From assembly GCF_034424375.1 (NCBI RefSeq), contig NZ_CP139965.1, positions 5,828,001 to 5,892,000 of the forward strand: DNA of 64,000 bases, given 5' to 3'. Position 1 is the first letter of the stretch, and each line of letters begins with the position of its first letter. The stretch comes from Paraburkholderia kururiensis. Its GTDB lineage: Bacteria > Pseudomonadota > Gammaproteobacteria > Burkholderiales > Burkholderiaceae. Shown one piece after another: positions 54,770 through 62,918 of the stretch. The notes beneath the pieces were generated by a model. It was not told where the DNA came from. It worked only from the letters and a program-made list of their open reading frames with translations, and searched no databases. A program made the position numbers and the translations under genes.

Positions 54770-56116
54770 ATGTCTGCCAGCGCAGTGAATGTGAATCCCG
54801 GGCGCAACGTCGTTGTCGTAGGGACCCAGTGGGGAGATGAGGGCAAAGGCAAGATCGTCGACTGGCTGACGGACCACGCTCAGGGCGTCGTGCGTTTCCA
54901 GGGCGGCCACAACGCAGGCCACACGCTCATCATCGGCGGCAAGAAAACCATTCTGCGTCTGATCCCGTCGGGCATCATGCGTCCCGGCGTGGCGTGCTAT
55001 ATCGGCAATGGTGTCGTGCTTTCGCCCGAGGCGCTCTTCAAGGAAATCGACGAGCTGGAAAGCGCTGGCGTCGACGTCATGAAGCGCCTCTTCATCTCCG
55101 AAGCGGCCACGCTGATTCTCCCGTATCACATCGCAATCGATCAGGCACGCGAAGCGCGCCGCGGCGCCGGCAAGATCGGCACCACGGGCCGCGGCATCGG
55201 GCCTGCGTACGAAGACAAGGTGGGCCGCCGCGGGCTGCGCGTGCAGGACCTGTTCGAGCCCAAGGCCTTCGCCGATCGCCTGCGCGAAAACCTCGACTTC
55301 CACAATTTCGTGTTGACCCAGTACCTGGGTGCGCCCGCCGTCGACTTCCAGCAGACGCTCGACACGATGCTCAGCTATGCCGACCGTCTCGCGCCCATGG
55401 TGACGGACGTGTCGCGCCGTCTCTACGACGAAAACCACGAAGGCCGCAATCTGCTGTTCGAAGGCGCGCAGGGCACGCTGCTCGATATCGATCACGGCAC
55501 CTATCCGTTCGTCACCTCGAGCAACTGCGTGGCGGGTGCCGCCACTGCGGGTGCTGGCGTGGGGCCGCAAAAGCTGAACTACATCCTCGGCATCACGAAG
55601 GCGTATTGCACGCGCGTGGGTGCGGGCCCGTTCCCGAGCGAACTGTACGACGCCGACAATCCGGATCGCCAGGAACAGGTGGGCGTGACGCTTGCCAACG
55701 TGGGCAAGGAGTTCGGCTCGGTGACGGGGCGTCCGCGCCGCACGGGCTGGCTCGATGCCGCCGCGCTGCGCCGCTCGATCCAGATCAATGGCGTGTCCGG
55801 CCTGTGCATCACGAAGCTCGACGTGCTCGATGGGCTCGACGAGGTGAAGCTGTGCGTCGGCTACAAGGTGGACGGCAAGGACGCGGACATCCTGCCGCGC
55901 GGCGCAGCCGAAGTGGCGCGTTGCGAACCGTTGTACGAAACGTTCGTCGGCTGGAAGGAAAGCACGATCGGCATTACGCAGTGGAGCGAACTGCCGCCCA
56001 ACGCGCAGGCCTATCTCCAGCGCGTGCAGGAAGTGGCGGGCGTGCCGATCGACATGGTGTCCACCGGTCCCGATCGCGACGAAACGATCCTGCTGCGCCA
56101 TCCGTTCAAGGTTTGA
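54770..56116 (+). CDS. purA: Adenylosuccinate synthetase
   Basis: A 448-residue GTP-dependent enzyme that converts IMP and aspartate to adenylosuccinate in AMP synthesis. The P-loop-like GTQWGDEGKGK is near residue 18; GGHNAGHTL, TTGRGIGPAYEDK and KTRVGAGPFPSE-type (here CTRVGAGPFPSE) motifs are intact. Its position after hisZ matches neighbouring betaproteobacteria. A 206-base spacer separates it from hisZ. The phosphoribosyltransferase gene begins 17 bases downstream. Confidence 0.97.
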   Translation: MSASAVNVNPGRNVVVVGTQWGDEGKGKIVDWLTDHAQGVVRFQGGHNAGHTLIIGGKKTILRLIPSGIMRPGVACYIGNGVVLSPEALFKEIDELESAGVDVMKRLFISEAATLILPYHIAIDQAREARRGAGKIGTTGRGIGPAYEDKVGRRGLRVQDLFEPKAFADRLRENLDFHNFVLTQYLGAPAVDFQQTLDTMLSYADRLAPMVTDVSRRLYDENHEGRNLLFEGAQGTLLDIDHGTYPFVTSSNCVAGAATAGAGVGPQKLNYILGITKAYCTRVGAGPFPSELYDADNPDRQEQVGVTLANVGKEFGSVTGRPRRTGWLDAAALRRSIQINGVSGLCITKLDVLDGLDEVKLCVGYKVDGKDADILPRGAAEVARCEPLYETFVGWKESTIGITQWSELPPNAQAYLQRVQEVAGVPIDMVSTGPDRDETILLRHPFKV

Positions 56117-56132
56117 CTGGCGGGGTACGGAC

Positions 56133-56690
56133 ATGATTCAGATGACGGATCCGCGCAACGATGACCGGAACCTGTGGGTCAACTGGGACGAGTACCACCG
56201 CCTCATCGAACTGCTCGCGCTCGCCGTGCACGACTCGGGGTGGAAGTTCGACAAGATCCTGTGCCTCGCGCGAGGCGGTCTGCGCGTGGGTGATCAGCTG
56301 TCGCGCATCTACGATCTGCCGCTTGCCATCCTCGCCACGAGTTCGTATCGCGAAGCGGCGGGCACGGAGCAGGGCGACCTCGACATTGCCCAATACATCA
56401 CCATGACGCGTGGTGAACTGTCGGGCAACGTTCTGCTGGTGGACGACCTCGTCGACTCCGGCGTGACGCTGGCACGCGTGCAACAGCATCTGAAGGACCG
56501 CTATCCGGCCGTCGAGACGGTGCGTTCCGCGGTGCTCTGGTACAAGGCGTGCTCGAAGGTGAAGCCGGACTATTACGTGCAGCACCTGCCCACGAATCCG
56601 TGGATTCATCAGCCGTTCGAAGAATGGGACACGGTCAGGCCGCACAACCTGGGCGCATGGATCAAGCGCGGCACGGGGAAGCAGCCGTAA
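56133..56690 (+). CDS. Phosphoribosyltransferase (purine PRTase-like)
   Basis: A 185-residue type I phosphoribosyltransferase. The PRPP loop is VLLVDDLVDSGVTLARV near residue 108, and the RGG (LARGGLRVGDQL) segment near residue 46 is the other phosphate-binding loop. The C-terminal PTNPWIHQPFEEWD is a distinctive motif. The position directly after purA (17 bases) suggests purine salvage, possibly xanthine or guanine. The start could also be the ATG at 56142, because the first codons MIQMTDPRN show both. The substrate is inferred, not seen. Confidence 0.85.
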   Translation: MIQMTDPRNDDRNLWVNWDEYHRLIELLALAVHDSGWKFDKILCLARGGLRVGDQLSRIYDLPLAILATSSYREAAGTEQGDLDIAQYITMTRGELSGNVLLVDDLVDSGVTLARVQQHLKDRYPAVETVRSAVLWYKACSKVKPDYYVQHLPTNPWIHQPFEEWDTVRPHNLGAWIKRGTGKQP

Positions 56691-57035
56691 CGCTGCACGT
56701 GAGCGGCGCCCGTCATGCGGTCGAAAGTGCATGTGTCGCGAATCAGAACGGAGCCACTATCGGCTCCGTTTTTCATGCAAGCTACGCTTTCGCGCGAGGC
56801 TGAGCTGAAGGTGGCGCCACACGGCTGCGAACGACCGGTCGTTTCGGCGGCGAACTTCGGCGGCGGACGGTTCATCGGAAAGTTGGACCACCGCGAGCCG
56901 CCGTGCTGCCTGTAACAGTGCGGCGCCAGACTGTCCAGTATGACGACGTGGTGCTGCCACAACGAGCACGGGGCCAGATTTGGAGGCCCGGTTTAGAATA
57001 GCGCACGTTTTTCGCCCCCGACACGCAAACTGCTT
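56691..57035. other. Non-coding interval between the PRTase and kup
   Basis: A 345-base gap. It holds the intrinsic terminator at 56747-56773 and, just before kup, a TAGAAT hexamer (56994-56999) that could be a -10. The short open frames here have no ribosome-binding site or motif. No RNA gene is recognised. Confidence 0.5.
56747..56773 (+). terminator. Intrinsic terminator after the PRTase
   Basis: Nine base pairs (AACGGAGCC with GGCTCCGTT) around a six-base loop, continuing into TTTTT. It lies 57 bases beyond the PRTase stop and ends the hisZ-purA-PRTase run. Confidence 0.85.
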
Positions 57036-58922
57036 ATGAACGATAGCAACCACGCGGGCAAGCATTCGTTGCCGTCTCTCGCGCTCGCCGCCATCGGCGT
57101 CGTTTTCGGCGACATCGGCACCAGCCCGCTGTATGCGCTGAAAGAGGCGTTCAGTCCCTCCCACGGCATTCCGCTGAACGAAACGTCCATTCTTGGCGTT
57201 GCCTCGCTGCTGTTCTGGGCGATCATCATCGTGGTCAGCATCAAGTACGTGCTGTTCGTGATGCGCGCCGACAACAACGGCGAAGGTGGCGTACTCGCAC
57301 TGATGGCGCTCTCGCTGCGGCCCTTCGGCACGAAGACCAAAGCCGCCGGCGTGCTGATGATGCTGGGCATCTTCGGGTCCTGCATGTTCTACGGCGATGC
57401 AGTGATCACGCCTGCCATTTCGGTGATCTCGGCCGTCGAGGGGCTGGAGGTCGCCGCGCCGAAGCTGGCGCATCTGGTGGTGCCGCTCACCATCGTCATT
57501 CTGATCGCGCTGTTCTGGATCCAGCGACATGGCACGGCAGTAGTCGGCCGTCTCTTCGGACCCATCATGCTGGTATGGTTCGCGACCATTGGCGCGCTCG
57601 GCGTCTGGCACGTCGCGCAGTCGCCTGGCATCATCGCCGCGCTCAATCCCTGGTATGCCGTCGCCTTCATGTCTGCGCACATGCTGCAGGCCTACGTGGT
57701 GCTCGGTTCTGTCGTGCTGGTGCTGACGGGCGCCGAAGCGCTTTACGCCGACATGGGTCACTTCGGCGCAAAGCCGATTCGTGTGGCGTGGTATGCGCTC
57801 GTCATGCCGTCGCTCGTGCTCAACTATTTCGGGCAAGCTGCGCTGCTCATGCACAACCCGAAGGCCATCGAGAATCCGTTCTTCCTGCTCGCGCCCGAAT
57901 GGGCATTGCTGCCGCTCGTCGTGCTCTCGACGGTCGCCACGGTGATCGCATCGCAGGCCGTCATTTCGGGCGCGTATTCGTTGACGAGCCAGGCGATCCA
58001 GCTCGGCTACGTGCCGCGCATGAAGGTTCTCCATACGTCCGAACTCGCCATCGGGCAGATCTACGTGCCCGTCGTGAACTGGCTGCTGCTGGCCGTGATT
58101 CTATGCATCGTGATCGGCTTCAAGAGTTCGGATAACCTTGCTGCGGCATACGGCATCGCCGTGACCGCCACGATGGTGATCACCACGGTGCTCGCCTGCG
58201 TCGTCATGGTCAATGTGTGGAACTGGAACAAGGTGCTGGTCGCAGTCATCATCGCGGTCTTCATGACCGTGGACCTCGGCTTCTTCGGCGCCAATCTGCT
58301 GAAGGTCGAAGAGGGCGGCTGGCTGCCGCTCGGCGTCGGCGCGTTGCTGTTCTTCCTGCTGATGACCTGGTACAAGGGCCGCTTGATCGTCAAGGAACGC
58401 ACGGCTGCGGACGGTATTCCGCTCATGCCGTTCCTGCAGGGCCTGCTCGCGCATCCGCCGCATCGCGTGTCGGGCACCGCGATCTATCTGACGGGCAGTG
58501 CCTCGCTCGTGCCGGTGAGCCTGCTGCACAACCTCAAGCACAACAAGGTGCTGCACGAGCGCACCATCTTCCTCACGTTTGTCACGCGCGACATTCCTTA
58601 TGTGAAGGACGAAGAGCGCATGACGGTCAAGGACATCGGCGGCGGACTTTTTCTCGTGAAGGCGGACTATGGCTTCAACGAGACGCCTGACGTGAAGGCC
58701 GTGCTGCTCCATATGGGCCAGCAGCACAGTATGACCTTCGACATGATGGACACGTCGTTCTTCCTCGCGCGCGAAACCGTGGTGCCGACCCAGCTGCCCG
58801 GCATGTCGCTGTGGCGCGAACGCGTGTTCGCGTGGATGCATCAGAACGCGGCGAAGCCAACCGACTTCTTCGCCATTCCCGCGAATCGCGTGGTGGAGTT
58901 GGGTACGAAGATCGAGATCTGA
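57036..58922 (+). CDS. kup: Low-affinity potassium transporter Kup
   Basis: A 628-residue membrane protein of the KUP/HAK/KT family that moves potassium with protons. About twelve transmembrane segments occupy residues 15-440, beginning with LALAAIGVVFGDIGTSPLYALKEAF, the family signature. A cytoplasmic C-terminal domain (about 440-628) follows. Length is normal. It lies behind a terminator, so it has its own promoter. The antisense open frame across it is a codon-usage artefact. Confidence 0.95.
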   Translation: MNDSNHAGKHSLPSLALAAIGVVFGDIGTSPLYALKEAFSPSHGIPLNETSILGVASLLFWAIIIVVSIKYVLFVMRADNNGEGGVLALMALSLRPFGTKTKAAGVLMMLGIFGSCMFYGDAVITPAISVISAVEGLEVAAPKLAHLVVPLTIVILIALFWIQRHGTAVVGRLFGPIMLVWFATIGALGVWHVAQSPGIIAALNPWYAVAFMSAHMLQAYVVLGSVVLVLTGAEALYADMGHFGAKPIRVAWYALVMPSLVLNYFGQAALLMHNPKAIENPFFLLAPEWALLPLVVLSTVATVIASQAVISGAYSLTSQAIQLGYVPRMKVLHTSELAIGQIYVPVVNWLLLAVILCIVIGFKSSDNLAAAYGIAVTATMVITTVLACVVMVNVWNWNKVLVAVIIAVFMTVDLGFFGANLLKVEEGGWLPLGVGALLFFLLMTWYKGRLIVKERTAADGIPLMPFLQGLLAHPPHRVSGTAIYLTGSASLVPVSLLHNLKHNKVLHERTIFLTFVTRDIPYVKDEERMTVKDIGGGLFLVKADYGFNETPDVKAVLLHMGQQHSMTFDMMDTSFFLARETVVPTQLPGMSLWRERVFAWMHQNAAKPTDFFAIPANRVVELGTKIEI

Positions 58923-59056
58923 TCGGCGCAGGCGTCGTCCAAGAAGAACGGGGATCCCCCTTTTCGTTTTTGCCTACGCGCGTGTTTCTGCGATATCGAC
59001 GTGATGCGGATGGCGTGGCTCGAGGGCACGCCGTCCGCAGCGTGTATGCCGGATGA

Positions 59057-61405
59057 TCAGCCGCGTTGCTTCAGCTTGGCGAACGCGGCTGCCATGGCGC
59101 CTACGGCTTCGGACTCGCGCGAGCGCTGCTGCGGCCTTGCGCCGCCGCCATTGCGTCCCTGCATGGTGCGGTCGTCCCGGGCGCCGCTACGCTGTCCAGA
59201 GGTGCCGGCTGCGGCCACGTCGTCGTCCATCCGCATGGTGAGCGAGATGCGCTGGCGTTTTACATCGACCTCGAGCACCTTGACCTTGACGATCTGGCCG
59301 GCTTTGACTACCTCGTGCGGGTCTTTGATGAACTTCGTCGACATGGCCGAGACGTGCACGAGGCCGTCCTGATGCACGCCGATGTCGATGAACGCGCCGA
59401 ACGCCGCAACGTTGGTGACCACGCCTTCCAGCACCATGCCCGGCGAAAGATCGGAGATCTTCTCGACGCCTTCGCGGAACGTCGCCGTCTTGAATTCCGG
59501 ACGTGGATCGCGGCCGGGTTTTTCCAGCTCGCTGAGAATGTCGCGCACGGTGGGCAGGCCGAACCGGTCATCGACGAACTCGGTGGGCGAGAGGCCGGAT
59601 AGCGCGTCGCGATTACCCAGCACTTCGCCGATGCCACGACGGATTTTCGCCAGAATCCGTTCGACGACGGGATACGCTTCCGGGTGCACCGAGGACCGGT
59701 CGAGCGGATTCTCGCCGCCATTGATGCGCAGGAAGCCTGCGGCCTGCTCGAAGGTCTTGTCGCCGAGGCGCGGCACCTTGCGCAGATGTTCGCGCGACGG
59801 GAACGGACCGTTCGAGTCGCGATAGTCGACGATGTTGCGCGCAAGCGTGGCATTGAGACCCGACACGCGCGCGAGGAGCGCGACCGACGCGGTGTTGGCG
59901 TCCACGCCCACCGCGTTCACACAGTCTTCGACGACAGCGTCGAGCGAGCGCGCCAGTTCGCGCTGGTTCACGTCGTGCTGGTACTGTCCCACGCCGATCG
60001 CTTTCGGCTCGATCTTGACGAGCTCAGCGAGCGGGTCTTGCAGGCGCCGCGCGATCGATACCGCGCCGCGCAGCGAAACGTCCAGATCGGGAAATTCCTT
60101 CGCGGCGAGTTCCGAAGCCGAATACACCGAAGCCCCCGCTTCCGAGACCACGATCTTCTGCAGCTTCAGTTCGGGATGGCGCGCGATCAGCTCGGCCGCG
60201 AGCCTGTCGGTTTCGCGCGAGGCCGTGCCGTTGCCGATGCTGATCAGCTCCGCCTGCGTCTCGCGCGCAAGGCGTGCGAGCTTCGCGAGGGAGCCGTCCC
60301 AATCGCGGCGCGGCTCGTGCGGGTAGATGGTGTCGGTGGCAAGCAGCTTGCCCGTGCGGTCCACTACGGCGACTTTCACGCCGGTGCGCAGCCCCGGGTC
60401 CAGGCCGATCACGGCACGCGGGCCCGCGGGCGCAGCAAGCAGCAGGTCCTTGAGGTTGCGTGCGAACACGCGAATCGCTTCCGCTTCGGCCTGCTCACGC
60501 AGGTTGGTGAGCAATTCGTTTTCGATGTGCGGCTGCACCTTCACACGCCAGCACCAGCGGGAGACGTCCGAGAGCCATTTGTCGGCGGGACGGCCCTGGT
60601 TCGCGATACCGAAGTGCCGCGCGATCATGGCCTCGCCGGGATGCGGCACCTGAGCGTCGAGTTCTTCGCCCAAGCCCAGCTTCACCAGCAGCACGCCGGC
60701 GTTGCGGCCGCGGAAGAGGGCGAGCGCGCGGTGCGACGGCACGGTCTTGATCGGTTCGTCGTAGTCGTAGTAGTCGCGGAACTTCTCGCCTTCTTCGCCT
60801 TCCTTGCCTTCGATCACGCTCGACGACACCACGCCCTGGTTGTAGAGGTAGTCGCGCAGCTTGCCGAGCAGATCGGCCGTTTCGCCGAACTGCTCCGAGA
60901 GGATGTCGCGCGCGCCGTCGAGTGCGGCCTTCACGTCGGCCACGCCTTTTTCGGCGTCGACGTACTTCGCCGCTTCGGTTTGCGGATCGAGTTGCGGGTC
61001 GGCGAGCAGCGCGTCGGCGAGCGGTTGCAGCCCAGCTTCGCGAGCGATCTGGGCGCGCGTGCGGCGTTTCGGCTTGTAGGGCAGGTAGAGGTCTTCGAGC
61101 AGCTGCTTGCTGTCGGCGCCCTCGATGGCGGCACGCAGTTCTTCCGTGAGCTTGCCCTGTTCGTCGATGCTCGCGATGATCGCCGTGCGGCGCTCTTCGA
61201 GCTCGCGCAGATAAAGGAGCCGCTCTTCGAGCGTACGCAGCTGCGTGTCGTCCAGGTTGCCCGTCACTTCCTTGCGGTAGCGGGCGATGAACGGAACGGT
61301 CGACCCCTCGTCGAGCAGTTGCACGGCGGCCGCCACCTGGCGTGGTTGAACCGACAGTTCGTTGGCGATGCGCTGTACGATCTTGAGTGCTACGGTGTCC
61401 GTCAT
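59057..61405 (-). CDS. tex: Tex-family S1 RNA-binding transcription accessory protein
   Basis: A 782-residue multi-domain protein of the Tex family. An N-terminal helical region (residues about 1-200) is followed by a YqgF-like nuclease fold (about 325-455, AVIGLDPGLRTGVKVAVVD). Helix-hairpin-helix repeats follow at about 490-560 (VGVDANTASVALLARVSGL). The C-terminal S1 domain is at about 645-720 (GMVLEGVVTNVAAFGAFIDIG). The last 60 residues are basic and disordered. It is cytoplasmic and binds RNA; it is linked to transcription and toxin expression in some bacteria. It converges with kup. Confidence 0.94.
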   Translation of the reverse strand: MTDTVALKIVQRIANELSVQPRQVAAAVQLLDEGSTVPFIARYRKEVTGNLDDTQLRTLEERLLYLRELEERRTAIIASIDEQGKLTEELRAAIEGADSKQLLEDLYLPYKPKRRTRAQIAREAGLQPLADALLADPQLDPQTEAAKYVDAEKGVADVKAALDGARDILSEQFGETADLLGKLRDYLYNQGVVSSSVIEGKEGEEGEKFRDYYDYDEPIKTVPSHRALALFRGRNAGVLLVKLGLGEELDAQVPHPGEAMIARHFGIANQGRPADKWLSDVSRWCWRVKVQPHIENELLTNLREQAEAEAIRVFARNLKDLLLAAPAGPRAVIGLDPGLRTGVKVAVVDRTGKLLATDTIYPHEPRRDWDGSLAKLARLARETQAELISIGNGTASRETDRLAAELIARHPELKLQKIVVSEAGASVYSASELAAKEFPDLDVSLRGAVSIARRLQDPLAELVKIEPKAIGVGQYQHDVNQRELARSLDAVVEDCVNAVGVDANTASVALLARVSGLNATLARNIVDYRDSNGPFPSREHLRKVPRLGDKTFEQAAGFLRINGGENPLDRSSVHPEAYPVVERILAKIRRGIGEVLGNRDALSGLSPTEFVDDRFGLPTVRDILSELEKPGRDPRPEFKTATFREGVEKISDLSPGMVLEGVVTNVAAFGAFIDIGVHQDGLVHVSAMSTKFIKDPHEVVKAGQIVKVKVLEVDVKRQRISLTMRMDDDVAAAGTSGQRSGARDDRTMQGRNGGGARPQQRSRESEAVGAMAAAFAKLKQRG

Positions 61406-61571
61406 AAGCTGTTCGATGCTCCTGCGAGGCCCGCGCTACGGCGCGGAAAGCCGCGCGCCGGCGGGCTGGGCGCCTTGCGCGGCGGATTGCTGAAGCGGGG
61501 CATTTTGCCATAAATGCCCGAGCGCTCAAGCGCACGGTGATAGAATTTCGCGCATGTTCCGTGGCCCTCTA

Positions 61572-62513
61572 ATGACGTTGACAAACTTGCGTTTTTTCCC
61601 CGTTTTGCCCGTTATGGGCAGGGCTACCGCGGCACGGGATGTCGCGCTTGGCGCTGCACTTGTGGTGGTCGCATCGATCGTGGTTTGCCCGGCGTCATCG
61701 GTTGCTGCGCAGACGCCGCCGGTGGAGGCCACTACCGATGCACCTCATGGCACGAGTGCGCCAGCCGGCGCGTCCGCTGCCGTTTCCGGCGGTTCGGACA
61801 CAGCACCCGCCGCGCAGAGCGATTTCGACGTGCGGCAAAAGGAACTCGACCGGCGTGGCGCGGATAACAACTATCGTTATGCCGTGGCGCAGCACAATTG
61901 CTACAGCACTTTCTTCGTCAATCACTGCCTGAACAAGGCACGCGACCAGATGCGCGCGGTCCAGGCCGACATCCGCAAGGAGCAACTGGCGCTCGACGAC
62001 GAACAGCGAGCCGTGCGGGCGCAGCAGCGCGACCAGCAGGCGGCGCTCAAGCGCGCTCAGGACGAAGCCGACGCGCCGCAGCGGGCCGCAGACGAAGCTC
62101 GCAATCAAGAGACCTACGAAGAGAAGCAGCGCCAGCATGCGCTGGACGAAGCGCAGCGCGCCGCCGAAGCGCCGCAGCGCGCGGCCAACGCAGCGGCCTT
62201 CGAGCAGAAGCAGCAGCAACACGCAGTCGACCAGGCTCGTCGTGGTCCCGACGCCGCACAAAAGGCCGCAAATCAGGCCGCGTACGACAAGAAGCAGGCC
62301 GACTTCCAGCGGCAGCTCGACGAGGCGCGTCGCGAAGGCCAGCAGAAGGCGGTGGAGCGGCAGGAGAAGGCTCAGCGTTTCGAGCAGAAGCAGGAAGACG
62401 CTGCGAGGCATAAGGCTGACGTGGACGAGCGTCAGCGTCAGGCCGCGGAAAAAGCGCAGCAGAAGCAGCAGGATCAGTTGAAGCAACAGCAGGGTCAGCA
62501 GCAATCGCAGTAA
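61572..62513 (+). CDS. Secreted or periplasmic Gln/Ala-rich coiled-coil protein
   Basis: A 313-residue protein that I do not recognise. The N-terminus has a signal-peptide-like hydrophobic core (residues about 22-46) ending in SSVAAQ. A short conserved-looking segment with two cysteines (Cys110 and Cys119, in QHNCYSTFFVNHCLNKARD) follows a Pro/Ala-rich part. From about 120 to 313 the protein is charged and Gln/Ala-rich with strong coiled-coil potential, including three degenerate repeats of about 30 residues (167-198, 199-226, 227-256). The start at 61572 is preferred because TAGAAT at 61541-61546 would leave ATG 61554 without a leader, but the latter is possible. Confidence 0.7.
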   Translation: MTLTNLRFFPVLPVMGRATAARDVALGAALVVVASIVVCPASSVAAQTPPVEATTDAPHGTSAPAGASAAVSGGSDTAPAAQSDFDVRQKELDRRGADNNYRYAVAQHNCYSTFFVNHCLNKARDQMRAVQADIRKEQLALDDEQRAVRAQQRDQQAALKRAQDEADAPQRAADEARNQETYEEKQRQHALDEAQRAAEAPQRAANAAAFEQKQQQHAVDQARRGPDAAQKAANQAAYDKKQADFQRQLDEARREGQQKAVERQEKAQRFEQKQEDAARHKADVDERQRQAAEKAQQKQQDQLKQQQGQQQSQ

Positions 62514-62623
62514 GGCAGGAAGGGCGGCAGCAGCACCGGCACTGCCGCTTGTCAGTCGGACGGCAACCTCAGGCGAAACCGCGCACGCGGCGCGGCGTTC
62601 GCCGCATCGGTGAGGAGGCGAGC

Positions 62624-62857
62624 ATGCGCGATCAACATCATGTCAAGGCCGAGGTCATTCGCGACCGCATTCTGCAACTGGAATCGGAGCACGGCGATCT
62701 GGACCGCTTGATCGAGAGGATGTCGGACGACCCCGGCTCCGACGACCTGGAGCTGCAGCGTCTCAAGAAGCGCAAGCTGAAGGTCAAGGACAACATCATC
62801 CTGTTGCAGTTGCAACTGGAACCCGATTCATTGAGGACATCCGACAGGCGCGTTTAA
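62624..62857 (+). CDS. DUF465 (YdcH-like) small protein
   Basis: A 77-residue charged, helical protein of the DUF465/YdcH family (MRDQHHVKAEVIRDRILQLE, then DLDRLIERM and LQRLKKRKLKVKDNI). It is probably a two-helix hairpin. Function is unknown in the family. A strong GAGGAG ribosome-binding site (62612-62617) decides the start at 62624. It lies 110 bases after the coiled-coil gene and 61 bases before the DinG-like gene. Confidence 0.88.
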   Translation: MRDQHHVKAEVIRDRILQLESEHGDLDRLIERMSDDPGSDDLELQRLKKRKLKVKDNIILLQLQLEPDSLRTSDRRV

Positions 62858-62918
62858 TCGCGCCCTGGCAGGCGCCGGGGCCTACGCGCACACCGGACTT
62901 TGCAGGAAACCGCTTGCC

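Noticed and set aside
56757..58034. A 425-codon minus-strand frame across the start of kup
   Set aside because: Antisense shadow of a transporter gene; composition is His/Arg-rich and there is no motif.
58941..58972. Possible terminator between kup and tex (GGGGATCCCC followed by T-rich sequence)
   Set aside because: The palindrome has no room for a loop and the T run is interrupted, so it does not meet the criteria for an intrinsic terminator.
59684..61513. A 609-codon plus-strand frame opposite tex
   Set aside because: Shadow of tex with Arg/Leu-rich content and no domain.
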